Source: Parvularcula sp038749595 (GTDB taxonomy: Bacteria; Pseudomonadota; Alphaproteobacteria; Caulobacterales; Parvularculaceae). Taken from it: 64,000 bases of DNA. A program made the translations under genes and the position numbers. The notes beneath the pieces were generated by a model, which was not told the DNA's origin, made no database searches, and saw nothing but the letters and a program-made list of their open reading frames with translations. This document shows positions 1 through 6,651 of this stretch, in pieces (the first letter of the stretch is position 1; every line of letters begins with the position of its first letter). The stretch is taken from contig JBCDHW010000005.1 in the NCBI GenBank assembly GCA_038749595.1, positions 62,001-126,000 on the forward strand. The letters are read 5' to 3'.

Positions 1-744
1 ACTGACGATCATCGTAGGGACAGACAGCTGCGCGAACGCATCGCGGCCATGCAACACCACCTGCTGACGGTCCATCGCCGCCACAAACGCAGGAGTCGGT
101 TTCGGCAGCGCCATTTTCGGATCGGATAGAGCCAGGTCGCGCATCACCTTGTGGCGCTCGGGATCGCTCGTCAAGTTGTTCCCCTCAAACGTCATGGCCG
201 CGCCTTCGCCGCCCACCGCCTGGTCACGCAGGCCTGCACGGCACATCACCCAGGCGAGGCCCCGCGTCGCGACCCGCTGGGCCACGTTGCGAAAGATCCT
301 TGTGGCGGGTGCTGACAGAACGGCCGCATCGGCCGCGCCCCCGCCCGCGAGCCACGACAGCGTAATCAATCCGCCCATGGAATGTCCGACCACGGTCAAT
401 CTTTCGGCAGCGAGGGACGCAACAACAGCGTTGAGGTCACCAATATGCTTGGAGAAGTCGTCAATCCGGGCGCGGTCGTCTCCATCCGTATGCCGATCAG
501 ACAGGCCTTGCCCCCTTGGATCATAGGCCACGACCGCAAACCCGCGATCTTGCAGATCGAGCGCGGTTTCACCATACTTTTCAACGGGCTCCGTCCATCC
601 AGGCACGATCAAAGCCGTCCCGCGCGCGCCCGATCCGCCGAAATGCGCGAGCCGCAACCGCGCGCCGTCATGGCTCTCAAACCACGACGCTGTCGTCCCC
701 TCTGGCAGGCTCGTCGTCTCGGTCGGAAAAAGCGGCGCGGTCAT
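1..744 (-). CDS. Alpha/beta hydrolase, lysophospholipase-like (S33 type), C-terminally truncated by the window edge
   Basis: The frame is open from an ATG at 742-744 to base 1, giving the first 248 residues. I read an oxyanion-type GWTEP stretch after a beta strand, YDPRGQGLSD, and the nucleophile elbow GHSMGG (Ser at about residue 122). This order is typical of monoacylglycerol lipase/PldB-like cytosolic hydrolases acting on lysophospholipid or monoacylglycerol esters. The acid and His residues lie beyond the window start, so catalysis cannot be confirmed. The start overlaps the stop of the upstream SCP2-like gene (ATGA), suggesting translational coupling and a shared lipid-related role. The exact substrate is not visible. 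Confidence 0.85.
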   Translation of the reverse strand, partial: MTAPLFPTETTSLPEGTTASWFESHDGARLRLAHFGGSGARGTALIVPGWTEPVEKYGETALDLQDRGFAVVAYDPRGQGLSDRHTDGDDRARIDDFSKHIGDLNAVVASLAAERLTVVGHSMGGLITLSWLAGGGAADAAVLSAPATRIFRNVAQRVATRGLAWVMCRAGLRDQAVGGEGAAMTFEGNNLTSDPERHKVMRDLALSDPKMALPKPTPAFVAAMDRQQVVLHGRDAFAQLSVPTMIVS

Positions 745-1082
745 TGATCCGTGTTCCCGATTTCAATGCGCGCCATCACCGCCATGTCGCCGCTGATCTT
801 GATCTGACCCGCCGTATACGCCGTTTCGAGGCGCCGCTGCTGGCTGACGATCGACCGCAAGGTCTGCACATCGCTGCGCCACAGGCAGAATTGTCCGGAC
901 ACTTCCGGCGGCGCATCAGGGGAGACGACCGGCGCCTCGCCGCGGCCATCGATCCAAAGCGATGATCCGTCCCCGGCGCATTCGATCCGAAGAATCCCGC
1001 CAAAGGGCGCAACAAAGCATGTCTCTGCCTCGCTGCGCAGGCTCTCCGCCTCGCTACTCAAGGAGCGCTTCCTCAGGCTCAA
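741..1082 (-). CDS. SCP2 sterol-binding-like domain protein
   Basis: This is a 113-residue protein. The C-terminal half resembles an SCP2 lipid-transfer domain: a beta-rich N half, then a helix around LRSIVSQQRRLETAYTAG and the closing strand KISGDMAVMARIEI. The family binds fatty acyl or sterol-like ligands in a hydrophobic tunnel. No ATG lies near the N terminus: the frame opens with TTG at 1080-1082, and another TTG about 20 bases downstream is possible, so the start is uncertain. It overlaps the methyltransferase-like gene upstream by up to 29 bases and the hydrolase downstream by 4, so the three probably form one operon. The assignment rests on pattern recognition of a divergent domain. 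Confidence 0.6.
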   Translation of the reverse strand: MSLRKRSLSSEAESLRSEAETCFVAPFGGILRIECAGDGSSLWIDGRGEAPVVSPDAPPEVSGQFCLWRSDVQTLRSIVSQQRRLETAYTAGQIKISGDMAVMARIEIGNTDQ

Positions 1083-1998
1083 ACGGCTTTTTAAAACGCA
1101 ATGTCATCCGGTCACTCTCGCCAATCTCAAGGTAGACCGACGGGTCAAACCCTTCTGGCGCGTTGCCGTCCCGGTCGCTCACGCGGCTGTTCGGCGGCAA
1201 GGTCCAAACGCCAAACGGATGATCCGTATTGTCTGCGGGATTGGCGTTGATCTCGCTGCTTCCATCAAACACAAAGCCCGTATCCTCCGCCAACTGACGG
1301 ACGGTTGAGACCTTGACGTAACCCGATGTTTTCTCTCGCGCTTTATCGGCATCTTCCGGCAAGCGGTGCTCAACAATGCCCAGCGTGCCGCCCGGCTTCA
1401 GCGCCTCATAAAAAGCCGCGAACGCTTCCGCGCTCCATCCGCCCATCTCAAAATTATGCACATTACGGAAGGTCAAAACAGCATCCGCTGAACCTGGGGG
1501 CGCAATCTCCTGAACATCCCGGGCCAGCACCGTCCGCTCCACATCGCCGTAAAGCTCCGGGTCCGCCAGATATTTCGCATCGAAGCTCTCGATCGCTTGC
1601 TGGATACGCGGGTTATCCGATGACGGATCAAAGCTCGCCGCGTAAAGCTTGCCGCCGCCCGCGGCGAGATAGACCGAGAGAATATCCGTATACCACCCCG
1701 CGCCTGGCCAGATCTCCACGACCGTGTCGGTGGGCTTCACCCCAAAAAAGGAGATCGTCTCGGCCGGGTTGCGCGCAACGTCCCGCGCCTTGGCCGCCTC
1801 GGTCCGCGCATCGGAGCTGATCGCTCCGGCCAGCGCTTCAGCAATTGTCGCTTCGTTCCACTCAGGCGCTGGCGCCGGCGCGTCCTCGACAACGACATCC
1901 TCGGCCCCCTCAGCGTCCGTCGTCGCCTCGTCTTCAGGCTCCGCGCACCCCGCCAAAGCCAAGACCACAATGCTCGCTGCGCACAAAAAGCGTCCCAT
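1054..1998 (-). CDS. Class I SAM-methyltransferase-fold lipoprotein (COG4798-like)
   Basis: I start at ATG 1996-1998, not the longer frame to 2073, because GAGGGAG sits just upstream and the protein then begins with a lipoprotein signal (MGRFLCAASIVVLALAGC, lipid-modified Cys at 18). An acidic Ala/Glu-rich linker follows, then a Rossmann-like methyltransferase core: VVEIWPGAGWYTDIL as the SAM-site loop, a later LTFRNVHNF strand, and LKPGGTLGIVEH. Periplasmic proteins of this type are described as predicted methyltransferases, but enzymatic activity outside the cytoplasm is unproven and SAM supply there is unclear. It heads the operon with the SCP2-like and hydrolase genes. Confidence 0.75.
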   Translation of the reverse strand: MGRFLCAASIVVLALAGCAEPEDEATTDAEGAEDVVVEDAPAPAPEWNEATIAEALAGAISSDARTEAAKARDVARNPAETISFFGVKPTDTVVEIWPGAGWYTDILSVYLAAGGGKLYAASFDPSSDNPRIQQAIESFDAKYLADPELYGDVERTVLARDVQEIAPPGSADAVLTFRNVHNFEMGGWSAEAFAAFYEALKPGGTLGIVEHRLPEDADKAREKTSGYVKVSTVRQLAEDTGFVFDGSSEINANPADNTDHPFGVWTLPPNSRVSDRDGNAPEGFDPSVYLEIGESDRMTLRFKKPFEPEEALLE

Positions 1999-2107
1999 AG
2001 CACTCCCTCTCAAAAACCGCGCTCCGTCTACAACGTTCCGAGGCAGCAGCAACAGGGCGATGCAGAATCTCACACCCAGCCCTTGAACCGGCCAAAACCC
2101 TCCCCCA

Positions 2108-2133
2108 CCTTCTGATCAACCGGACGCCATAAT
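2108..2133 (+). promoter_or_regulatory. Possible sigma-32-like promoter of hsp20
   Basis: A CTTCTG box at 2108-2113 is followed after a short spacer by GCCATAAT ending at 2133, which loosely matches the heat-shock pattern CTTGAA...CCCCATNT. Transcription from here would begin near 2140 and give a leader of about 50 bases containing two hairpins before the hsp20 GTG. This is a weak match, supported mainly by position and by the nature of the downstream gene. Confidence 0.3.
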
Positions 2134-2143
2134 GGGTCTGGCC

Positions 2144-2187
2144 GCGCCGCTGGCGCTGTATTGTTGTTGCTCATAGGAGAATGACAC
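2144..2187 (+). promoter_or_regulatory. Candidate ROSE-like RNA thermometer in the hsp20 leader
   Basis: Two hairpins fill the presumed leader. The first is GCGCC (2144-2148) with GGCGC (2152-2156). The second pairs TTGCTC (2167-2172) with GAGAA (2177-2181) around the loop ATAG, leaving one G bulged, and it covers the Shine-Dalgarno AGGAGA (2175-2180). ROSE elements of alphaproteobacterial small heat-shock genes are known to use a UUGCU segment with a mismatched G opposite the SD, so that melting on heating exposes the ribosome site. The resemblance in sequence and position is seen; thermosensing is inferred. Confidence 0.45.
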
Positions 2188-2658
2188 GTGAGAACGTACG
2201 ACCTAACACCCGTTTACCGCTCAAGCGTCGGATTTGACCGGCTTTTCAATGAGTTGTTTGACGGGCTCTCGAAAGCCGAAACCACCGGCTACCCCCCTTA
2301 CAACATCGAAGTTCTCGGCGAGAACGACTACCGCATCACGGTGGCGGTGGCGGGCTTCACCGAAGATGAACTCGATATCGAAGTCACCGACCGCGCCCTT
2401 CGGATCACCGGCAGCCGCCCGCAAGAGGATGGCGAACGCCAGTTCCTGCACCAAGGGATCGCCGGACGGAGCTTCGAACGCCGCTTCCAGCTTGCCCAGC
2501 ACCTGAAAGTGCGCGGCGCAGCGCTCGAGAACGGCCTCTTGAACATCGAACTCGAACGGGAAATCCCGGACGCGATGAAACCGCGGAAGATCGCCATTGG
2601 CGCGTCGTCAGACGAACCATCGGCCCCGCGCGTCATCGCTAGCAACGACGCGGCGTAG
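2188..2658 (+). CDS. Small heat-shock protein Hsp20 (IbpA-like)
   Basis: This 156-residue, ATP-independent holdase binds unfolding proteins in the cytoplasm and passes them to DnaK/ClpB. The N terminus (MRTYDLTPVYRSSVGFDRLF) is characteristic of the IbpA class. An alpha-crystallin domain spans roughly residues 33-125, with NGLLNIELER near its end, and a C-terminal I-x-I anchor (KIAIG) follows. The start is GTG at 2188, seven bases after AGGAGA; an ATG at 2181 is out of frame. The leader may act as an RNA thermometer. The gene stands alone, with a LysR gene convergent behind it. Confidence 0.95.
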   Translation: MRTYDLTPVYRSSVGFDRLFNELFDGLSKAETTGYPPYNIEVLGENDYRITVAVAGFTEDELDIEVTDRALRITGSRPQEDGERQFLHQGIAGRSFERRFQLAQHLKVRGAALENGLLNIELEREIPDAMKPRKIAIGASSDEPSAPRVIASNDAA

Positions 2659-2695
2659 TCCCTCCCCTCTCACAGACGCTCAATCGTTGCGCGTG

Positions 2696-3661
2696 TCAGG
2701 AGGCCTTCGTGGTCTCCTGACCGTCTCGATCCTCCGTCAGATGCACCATCTCGGTCATCAGACGTTCGCGCACCCACCGGTGCTGAGGATCATGGGTCCA
2801 GTTTGGATGCCATCCTAAAAACATCATATATTTTGGCACGTTGACCGGACACGGAAAGATCTGGAAGTCGCCCTTAGCGAACTGGAACAGGTTGCGCGGC
2901 GCCGTCAGCAAACAATCCGAGTTCTGAAGCACTTCCAGCGCCAGCAAGAATGTCTCGGTACGGAAGGCGATCCGCCGCTGCATCCCCGCCGCATTCAGCA
3001 CCTGATCGACCGAGCCAATATCGAGCCCTTCAGGGTTGATCAAGATGTGGTCAGCACGCGCAAAGGTGCTGGTCGAGATGCCGTTGGCCAGGGGATGCCC
3101 GCGCCGCATCGCCGTTACATATTCCTCTTCAAACAGCGGCCTGCGGACAAAGTCATCGACATTCACGCCGGGGGGCAGCTGCAACAATTTCGGCTCGGGG
3201 ATAATAATCGCGTCAATTTTCCCGGCGATCAGGTCCTGCGCCTGGGGGATCGCGGGCTGAAGAATGTCGAGTTCCAGCTTCGGCGCCTCGGGAAGCACCG
3301 CGCGTTGCCACGCCCGGACCACCACTGCCCCAACGCTGTCTATGACCGCTATTCGGAATCTTCCGTGTTGATGGGCAGGATCGAAGACTTGTTCCTCAAG
3401 AAGCAGCTCCCGCATGCGGTCAACCGTCTCGGCGACCCGGGGCTGAAGCGCCTCCGCTTTCTTCGTCGGCAGCATCGTGCGCCCCGACTTGATCAGCAGC
3501 GGATCCCCCAAAAGCTCCCGTAGCTTATTGAGCGCGTGGCTCACCGTGGGCTGCGACACGTCCAGCCGCGCGGCCGCTCGGGTCACCGATTGCTCGGTCA
3601 AAAGCCAATGCAGAGTGACAATTAAGTTCAGATCGAGGTCTTCGAGTCGCGCTCTTCCCAT
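2696..3661 (-). CDS. LysR-family transcriptional regulator
   Basis: A winged helix-turn-helix occupies residues 5-65 (LNLIVTLHWLLTEQSVTRAA, then LDVSQPTVSHALNKLRELL), followed by a periplasmic-binding-protein-like effector domain to about residue 300. This is the usual LysR length and layout, and the HTH and effector sequence lean towards the NodD/LinR-like branch. I chose ATG at 3659-3661; an in-frame GTG at 3670 is an alternative. It is divergent from a small exported protein gene starting at 3756, so the roughly 95-base gap probably holds its binding site. The ligand and targets cannot be told from sequence. Confidence 0.9.
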   Translation of the reverse strand: MGRARLEDLDLNLIVTLHWLLTEQSVTRAAARLDVSQPTVSHALNKLRELLGDPLLIKSGRTMLPTKKAEALQPRVAETVDRMRELLLEEQVFDPAHQHGRFRIAVIDSVGAVVVRAWQRAVLPEAPKLELDILQPAIPQAQDLIAGKIDAIIIPEPKLLQLPPGVNVDDFVRRPLFEEEYVTAMRRGHPLANGISTSTFARADHILINPEGLDIGSVDQVLNAAGMQRRIAFRTETFLLALEVLQNSDCLLTAPRNLFQFAKGDFQIFPCPVNVPKYMMFLGWHPNWTHDPQHRWVRERLMTEMVHLTEDRDGQETTKAS

Positions 3662-3755
3662 AGATACCACCTATAACAGAAGTTCCGTTCTGACCAGTTG
3701 ATTTGCTGACAGGACCTGCCTAGCTCTAATGCACCGCACAAACCGGAGAACCACA

Positions 3756-4046
3756 ATGTTGAAAACGTTACAAATTTCAGCGATCGCCCTGTCCGCTTCC
3801 GCCGCAGCCTTCGGAATCGCCCAAGCCGGCAGCCTCAGCGACGACATCAACAACTGCCGCGCAGCGATCGACGAAGCCGAGCTCTTCGGCGACGCAGAGT
3901 TCACCCTCGACTTTGTCGATGATTACGGCAAGCGGAACCGCGTCCTCACCCTCGAAGCCAACGTCGTCGGCGGCGCCGATGCGATCGTCGAGTGCCGGAT
4001 GAGCCGCTCGAAGATCAAAGAAGTCGTGATCGTCGAAGCCGAATAA
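3756..4046 (+). CDS. Small exported protein of unknown function
   Basis: The 96-residue product starts at ATG 3756, with CGGAGAA about ten bases upstream. It opens with a clear signal peptide (MLKTLQISAIALSASAAAFG, cleavage probably after AQA). The mature part is short and acidic, about 70 residues, with two Cys residues (NNCRAA and VECRMS) that could form a periplasmic disulfide. I do not recognise a family. A good terminator follows at 4111-4144. Its position divergent from a LysR gene suggests that regulator controls it. Confidence 0.7.
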   Translation: MLKTLQISAIALSASAAAFGIAQAGSLSDDINNCRAAIDEAELFGDAEFTLDFVDDYGKRNRVLTLEANVVGGADAIVECRMSRSKIKEVVIVEAE

Positions 4047-4110
4047 CCAGACCACCTGGGCGGCATTGAGGGCAGAGCCCTCTCGCTCTCAATCCCGTCT
4101 CCTCCCGAAA

Positions 4111-4144
4111 CGGCGCCTCGCGACCTTGTCGCGGCGCCGTTTTT
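4111..4144 (+). terminator. Rho-independent terminator
   Basis: The stem CGGCGCC...GCGAC (4111-4124) pairs with GTCGCGGCGCCG (4128-4139), with a two-base bulge on the 5' side, and five T follow (4140-4144). It lies 65 bases after the small exported protein gene and ahead of the MFS gene, separating the two transcripts. Confidence 0.8.
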
Positions 4145-4230
4145 CGTTGATAGCATCGCTCCCACGTGTGCGGATGATCAAACCGGCGCACCATCTGCCG
4201 GGCGTATCCCCGAACACGAAAGACCGCGCT

Positions 4231-5394
4231 ATGGGCGTTGCCGATGAAGGAACGGACGAACGGGACCTGCCCGTGATGAGCCTCATCGCCGCCATCGCGG
4301 CGATCTCCGTTGTGGGCCTCGGCTTTGGACACTCAACGCCGCTCTTCTCAGTGCTCCTCGATCGCTATGGCGCGTCAGATTTTGTCGTCGGCAGCAACAC
4401 CGCTTTCGGCGCGATTTCAGCGCTGCTCGGCGCGCCGTTCTATCCCCGGATCATTGCCAAGGTCGGCTTGCGGCTCTTTCTGGTGATCTGCCTCGGGATC
4501 ATGGTCATCCCTTACCTCGCCGTCTTCTGGGCCGGTGACCGGTTGTGGATGTGGTACCCTTTGCGGTTCATTTTCTCCGTGGGCGGAGCAGGCGTTTTCG
4601 CGGCCTCGGAAATCTGGATCAACGGCCTTGCACCTGACCGCATGCGCGGCAAGATCCTAGGGATTTACACGACGTTCCTCGCGCTCGGCTTCGCCTGCGG
4701 GCCCCTCATCCTGACGGTTACAGGCTACGACGGTTTTCTGCCGTTCATCGTCGGCGCCGCGGTTTTCAGCTGCGCAGCGATCCCGCTCTTGTTCGTCCGT
4801 GCACCCCATGTCGCGAATGAAGAGCATGGCGATATCTTCGCGCCGATGCGCCGCTTCCCCGTCCTCTTCACATCCGCCGCGATGTTCGCTGCGGTGGAAA
4901 GCGCGATGCTCATCTTCCTGCCGATCCTCGCACTCGAGCTCAATTACGGCGTCAATGTCGGCGCCCGTGCACTGACGATCTACGGGCTCGGGCTCCTCTC
5001 GGCGCAATTACCCGTGGGCTGGCTCACGGACAAAGTCAGCCCGCGCCGTGTCATGACCGGTTGTGCGCTCCTCGGCGCAGGCTTCGCGCTCCTCGTGCCG
5101 CTGACCCAAGGGCAAATCTGGCTGCTCTACGCCGTTCTCTTCATCTGGGGCGGCGCCGTTGGAGCGCTCTATACCGTCGGCCTGATCGTCGTCGGCAACA
5201 CCTTCAAAGGCAGCGCCCTCGCTTCCGCCAACACGGCCTTCGTCTTCACCTACGCAGCCGGCGCCGTCCTCGGCCCATTCATCGCAGGAACCGCGCGCTA
5301 CGGCTTTGGCGCCAATGGCTTGATGGTGGTGATCGCTCTTGCGCTCGGCGCTTATGCCTGGGCAGCGCGGCGATCGCTCGGCGAGGCCGAATAG
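4231..5394 (+). CDS. Major facilitator superfamily transporter (YcaD/sugar-drug type)
   Basis: The predicted inner-membrane permease has 387 residues and about twelve hydrophobic segments, consistent with two six-helix bundles. The loop after helix 2 is poorly conserved (YPRIIAKVGLR), and the second bundle has GWLTDKVSPRRVM, the usual position of the MFS motif A. I start at ATG 4231 because the upstream extension to 4066 would translate the terminator stem; ATG 4276, just before the first helix, is also possible. The substrate is not deducible. The 3' end overlaps a convergent small gene by 43 bases. Confidence 0.85.
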   Translation: MGVADEGTDERDLPVMSLIAAIAAISVVGLGFGHSTPLFSVLLDRYGASDFVVGSNTAFGAISALLGAPFYPRIIAKVGLRLFLVICLGIMVIPYLAVFWAGDRLWMWYPLRFIFSVGGAGVFAASEIWINGLAPDRMRGKILGIYTTFLALGFACGPLILTVTGYDGFLPFIVGAAVFSCAAIPLLFVRAPHVANEEHGDIFAPMRRFPVLFTSAAMFAAVESAMLIFLPILALELNYGVNVGARALTIYGLGLLSAQLPVGWLTDKVSPRRVMTGCALLGAGFALLVPLTQGQIWLLYAVLFIWGGAVGALYTVGLIVVGNTFKGSALASANTAFVFTYAAGAVLGPFIAGTARYGFGANGLMVVIALALGAYAWAARRSLGEAE

Positions 5395-5747
5395 AACGCC
5401 GTCAGCGGCGCAGCGCGCTCGAGCAGCGTCGTCACCTCTTTGCGCGACACGAGCCACAGCGCCGCGTTCTCCGCAGCCTGGCGGTTATACTGCGCCAGCG
5501 ACCGGATCATGACCAGCGTCCGCGCCTCTTGCGGCGTCGGCACCAAGCCATCGCCGCAGCGCCACGAGCGACGACCAAACTTCGCCAAGTGCGACGCGAC
5601 CCGGCCCAGACTCCACGACAGAACCCGTCCAGCAGCCCGGCCAGGATCCTGGCTCAGCGACTTCTTAGAGGCTTCAAGGCACGTCCCTCCGCACGCATGG
5701 GCGCGCAGGTGGTGCAGCAACAGCAGGTCGTCCTGAGTCATTTCCAT
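5352..5747 (-). CDS. Hypothetical protein
   Basis: The frame gives 131 residues from ATG 5745-5747 (MEMTQDDLLLLHHLRAHACG). The first part is helical with Cys at about 14 and 18, the middle is Arg/Ser-rich, and the end has a well-formed helix (TLVMIRSLAQYNRQAAENAA). I do not recognise a family. Support is moderate: base composition fits coding sequence, no better frame exists here, and a bidirectional terminator lies upstream at 5877-5901. Its last 43 bases overlap the convergent MFS gene, which is unusual and could mean a later true stop was lost. Confidence 0.5.
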   Translation of the reverse strand: MEMTQDDLLLLHHLRAHACGGTCLEASKKSLSQDPGRAAGRVLSWSLGRVASHLAKFGRRSWRCGDGLVPTPQEARTLVMIRSLAQYNRQAAENAALWLVSRKEVTTLLERAAPLTAFYSASPSDRRAAQA

Positions 5748-5876
5748 CCCCACATAATAATCAGTTGCAGATGCTTTACAAGCTAAATGCAAACGGTTCG
5801 CATCATCATTGGGTAAGACTTTTGTCGCACCCCGCCGGGGTTCAGGCGGCAACCCGCCCTGCGCGAGGCACAAAAA

Positions 5877-5901
5877 AACCGGCCACAAAGGGCCGGTTTT
5901 T
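5877..5901. terminator. Terminator behind the Cys-rich small gene, bidirectional form
   Basis: AACCGGCC (5877-5884) and GGCCGGTT (5891-5898) form an 8-bp stem with a six-base loop. It is flanked by an A run on the left and T residues on the right (5897-5901). On the minus strand it ends the 55-aa gene whose stop is at 5931. Confidence 0.8.
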
Positions 5902-5930
5902 GTTGCGCTGCCTTGGGGGAAGCGGGGGTC

Positions 5931-6098
5931 TTAGGCGGTGCGCTTCGCCTCCTCGGCGTCACCTTTGTACTCACCGCACCAATCGTTCGCAGCCACCGTG
6001 GGCCACGACGCTTTTTTCTCACCATCCGCAGGCTGGGGGGCATAGCGGCGGCATTCGCTGTCGTTTTTGTTGAAGAACGCGCAGGTCTGGCAATGCAT
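5931..6098 (-). CDS. Small Cys-rich conserved protein, 55 aa
   Basis: This gene is easily missed because of its length. It runs from ATG 6096-6098 to TAA 5931-5933, with AGGAGAA at the right distance upstream. The protein begins MHCQTCAFFNKNDSECRRYA and contains a WPTVAANDWCGEYK segment. Four Cys (3, 6, 16 and 41) in a C-x2-C-x9-C-x24-C layout suggest a small metal or Fe-S site; the pattern resembles short uncharacterised bacterial and phage proteins with a closing DWCGE motif. A terminator follows at 5877-5901. Presence as a gene is well supported; function is unknown. Confidence 0.8.
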   Translation of the reverse strand: MHCQTCAFFNKNDSECRRYAPQPADGEKKASWPTVAANDWCGEYKGDAEEAKRTA

Positions 6099-6403
6099 AA
6101 TGATTCTCCTAGGGCCATCTCAATTCACCCCCGCCGCGTATCAAACGGATGCCCTAAAATCAAGCTAAGCTATTGTTTTTTCTTTGCTTTTGATTTTGCG
6201 AGGCGGTAGCAATGCTCCTGCAAATCCGTATCAAGACAATTGCGAATCACGTGCATAGAAACGCCGCGCGCACCGGTCCCGAGGGCCGAGCGCCGAATCG
6301 CCCCCCGGCCATCACAGGCGAGCGAGTCTCGATCAGCGCTTGACACACAAGCTCAGCCCCTTAGGAGCCGCGGTTCAGATTTCGCGCACCAGAGGGTAGC
6401 TCC
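6099..6403. other. Intergenic region between divergent small genes
   Basis: These 305 bases hold the promoter region of the Cys-rich gene (leftward) and of rpmG (rightward). The part near 6160-6200 is AT-rich (TTGTTTTTTCTTTGC). Apart from the candidate rpmG promoter at 6340 I see no gene or RNA here. Confidence 0.6.
6340..6365 (+). promoter_or_regulatory. Candidate promoter of rpmG
   Basis: A perfect -35 hexamer TTGACA lies at 6340-6345. The best -10 candidate after a 16-base spacer is poor (TAGGAG), so the call rests on the -35 box and on its location about 60 bases before rpmG. Confidence 0.4.
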
Positions 6404-6571
6404 GTGGCCAAACCAACAACCGTCAAGATCCGCCTGAACTCCACCGCCGGCACGGGCTACTTCTACGTGACCAAAAAGAACACGCGGACCATGACCGAAA
6501 AGATGGTCGTGCGGAAATACGACCCCGTGATCCGCAAGCACGTCGAGTTCAAAGAAGGCAAAATCAAATAG
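6404..6571 (+). CDS. rpmG: 50S ribosomal protein L33
   Basis: The 55-residue protein starts at GTG 6404 after AGAGGG and reads MAKPTTVKIRLNSTAGTGYF, then VTKKNTRTMTEKMVVRKYDP and a Lys-rich tail. This is the L33 family of the large ribosomal subunit near the E site, in the Cys-free form common in proteobacteria. It is monocistronic, with a candidate promoter at 6340 and a strong terminator at 6599-6624. Confidence 0.96.
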   Translation: MAKPTTVKIRLNSTAGTGYFYVTKKNTRTMTEKMVVRKYDPVIRKHVEFKEGKIK

Positions 6572-6598
6572 CCTCACTCTGACAGAGCCGTTTCGATC

Positions 6599-6624
6599 AA
6601 GGACGCTTCCGGGCGTCCTTTTTT
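6599..6624 (+). terminator. Rho-independent terminator of rpmG
   Basis: AAGGACGC (6599-6606) and GCGTCCTT (6613-6620) form an 8-bp stem with a six-base loop, ending in a run of six T (6619-6624). It lies 28 bases after the rpmG stop. Confidence 0.9.
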
Positions 6625-6651
6625 GTTGTGCGGCAAGGCGTCAGTCATCCT

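Noticed and set aside
5061..5786. 241-residue plus-strand frame over the MFS gene end
   Set aside because: Arg-rich and without domain; it is a shifted frame of the transporter.
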